A DNA stretch of 5,551 nt from Muribaculaceae bacterium (GTDB lineage Bacteria; Bacteroidota; Bacteroidia; Bacteroidales; Muribaculaceae): NCBI GenBank assembly GCA_009775535.1, contig VSPW01000132.1, forward strand, positions 1-5,551, written 5' to 3'. Made by a program: the position numbers and the translations under genes. This document shows, piece by piece, positions 5,037 to 5,551 of the stretch (its first letter is position 1; each line of letters starts with the position of its first letter). The notes beneath the pieces are model-generated. The model had not been told where the DNA came from and made no database searches. It was given only the letters and a program-made list of their open reading frames with translations.

Positions 5037-5551
5037 TTAGAACAGGAAGTTCATGCCAAGGTTGAAAGATGCATTGGAATTAAGAGGGAGATATGGCTGC
5101 TTGGTCACCTTGCCGATTGTATGGTCCATTCCGGCAAAGAAATTAAACCCGGGGCAATGGAGGTTGAGCAGCCATCCGAATCCCATGCCAAATGTACCCG
5201 CAGATCCGTTGACACTTGCCGAAAGGCACTTTACCGGAGCAATATTGGCCGACAGGCGGAAATCTGTCCAGGTATAGTCTCCCTGTATGCGTGTGGTATT
5301 CAATAGTCCGAACGACAGCTTGCGGTAAAGCGGGAATGTATATTCAACGCCCGTATTTACGGTAGCGGCAAGCACCGTTGTACGCGAACCCTGATCGCCG
5401 GCATTGTCAAGCTCGTAGAGAGCCGACAAGGCATCTTTCATCTTGTCCCATTCATTGTCAAAACTATTGGGGGCGTCATCGTCCACATTAAATGTATACT
5501 TCTCGGTATTAAATGTCTTGTCGCCGTGGTTAGTGGCAAGAATATTGATTT
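5037..5551 (-). CDS. DUF5723-like outer-membrane barrel protein, C-terminal part (start outside window)
   Basis: The frame runs leftward from the right edge to a TAA at 5039-5037, giving about 171 residues. A GTG at 5486-5484 is not the start, because the frame is open through INILATNHGDKTFNTEKYTF to the edge. A charged, acidic segment (DDDAPNSFDNEWDKMKDAL) is followed by alternating strands: VNTGVEYTFPLYRKLSFGLL, DFRLSANIAPVKCLSASV, FGMGFGWLLNL, GFNFFAGMDHTIGKV, and the end PLNSNASFNLGMNFLF, which closes on phenylalanine as barrel proteins do. This succession, including 'FNFFAGMDH' and 'PLNSN', resembles the ends of DUF5723-family proteins of Bacteroidetes, which are predicted outer-membrane barrels of unknown function. 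The family call rests on remembered pattern, not on a search. Signal peptide and first half lie outside the window. Confidence 0.7.
   Translation of the reverse strand, partial: INILATNHGDKTFNTEKYTFNVDDDAPNSFDNEWDKMKDALSALYELDNAGDQGSRTTVLAATVNTGVEYTFPLYRKLSFGLLNTTRIQGDYTWTDFRLSANIAPVKCLSASVNGSAGTFGMGFGWLLNLHCPGFNFFAGMDHTIGKVTKQPYLPLNSNASFNLGMNFLF

Noticed and set aside
5484..5486. GTG as the start of the right-hand leftward gene
   Set aside because: The frame is open upstream through strand-like sequence to the window edge, and the protein would lack a signal peptide, so the gene is partial.

Overview
The window looks like a Bacteroidales chromosome, possibly Muribaculaceae or a relative. 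Three sites carry TAnnTTTG, the Bacteroidetes -7 promoter consensus, and all three share the same ten bases, TAATTTTGCA. Shine-Dalgarno sequences are weak or absent and gene leaders are A/T-rich. The protein families present, an outer-membrane beta-barrel receptor of the TonB-dependent type and a DUF5723-like barrel protein, are typical of this phylum. The family level is an inference.

Left edge (1-385): the 3' end of a rightward gene that I cannot name. It is cut by an in-frame TAA, after which the frame stays open for 28 more plausible residues. A strong hairpin follows, between this gene and the converging receptor gene.

Receptor and long intergenic region (386-3024): a leftward 697-residue receptor-like barrel protein with a recognisable promoter element. 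Upstream of it lie 545 bp without a convincing gene. Inside that gap, about 2589-2762 can fold into a long, interrupted rod with a lopsided internal bubble. This is the architecture of 6S RNA and is the most interesting non-coding signal in the window. A consensus -7 element to its right and a T-rich run to its left favour leftward transcription. Nearer the next gene are a direct repeat and an inverted repeat.

Rightward genes (3025-4864): a short GNAT acetyltransferase, apparently short at its N-terminus; an HdeD/DUF308-like six-helix membrane protein closed by a textbook terminator; and efp (translation elongation factor P) with its own promoter and terminator. efp is the housekeeping anchor of the window. 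The genes look independently transcribed, and I see no pathway linking them.

Right edge (4865-5551): a hairpin terminator belonging mainly to a leftward gene that converges on efp and runs off the window. Its C-terminal part resembles the end of DUF5723-type outer-membrane barrel proteins. I found no CRISPR array, tRNA, rRNA or intact insertion sequence.
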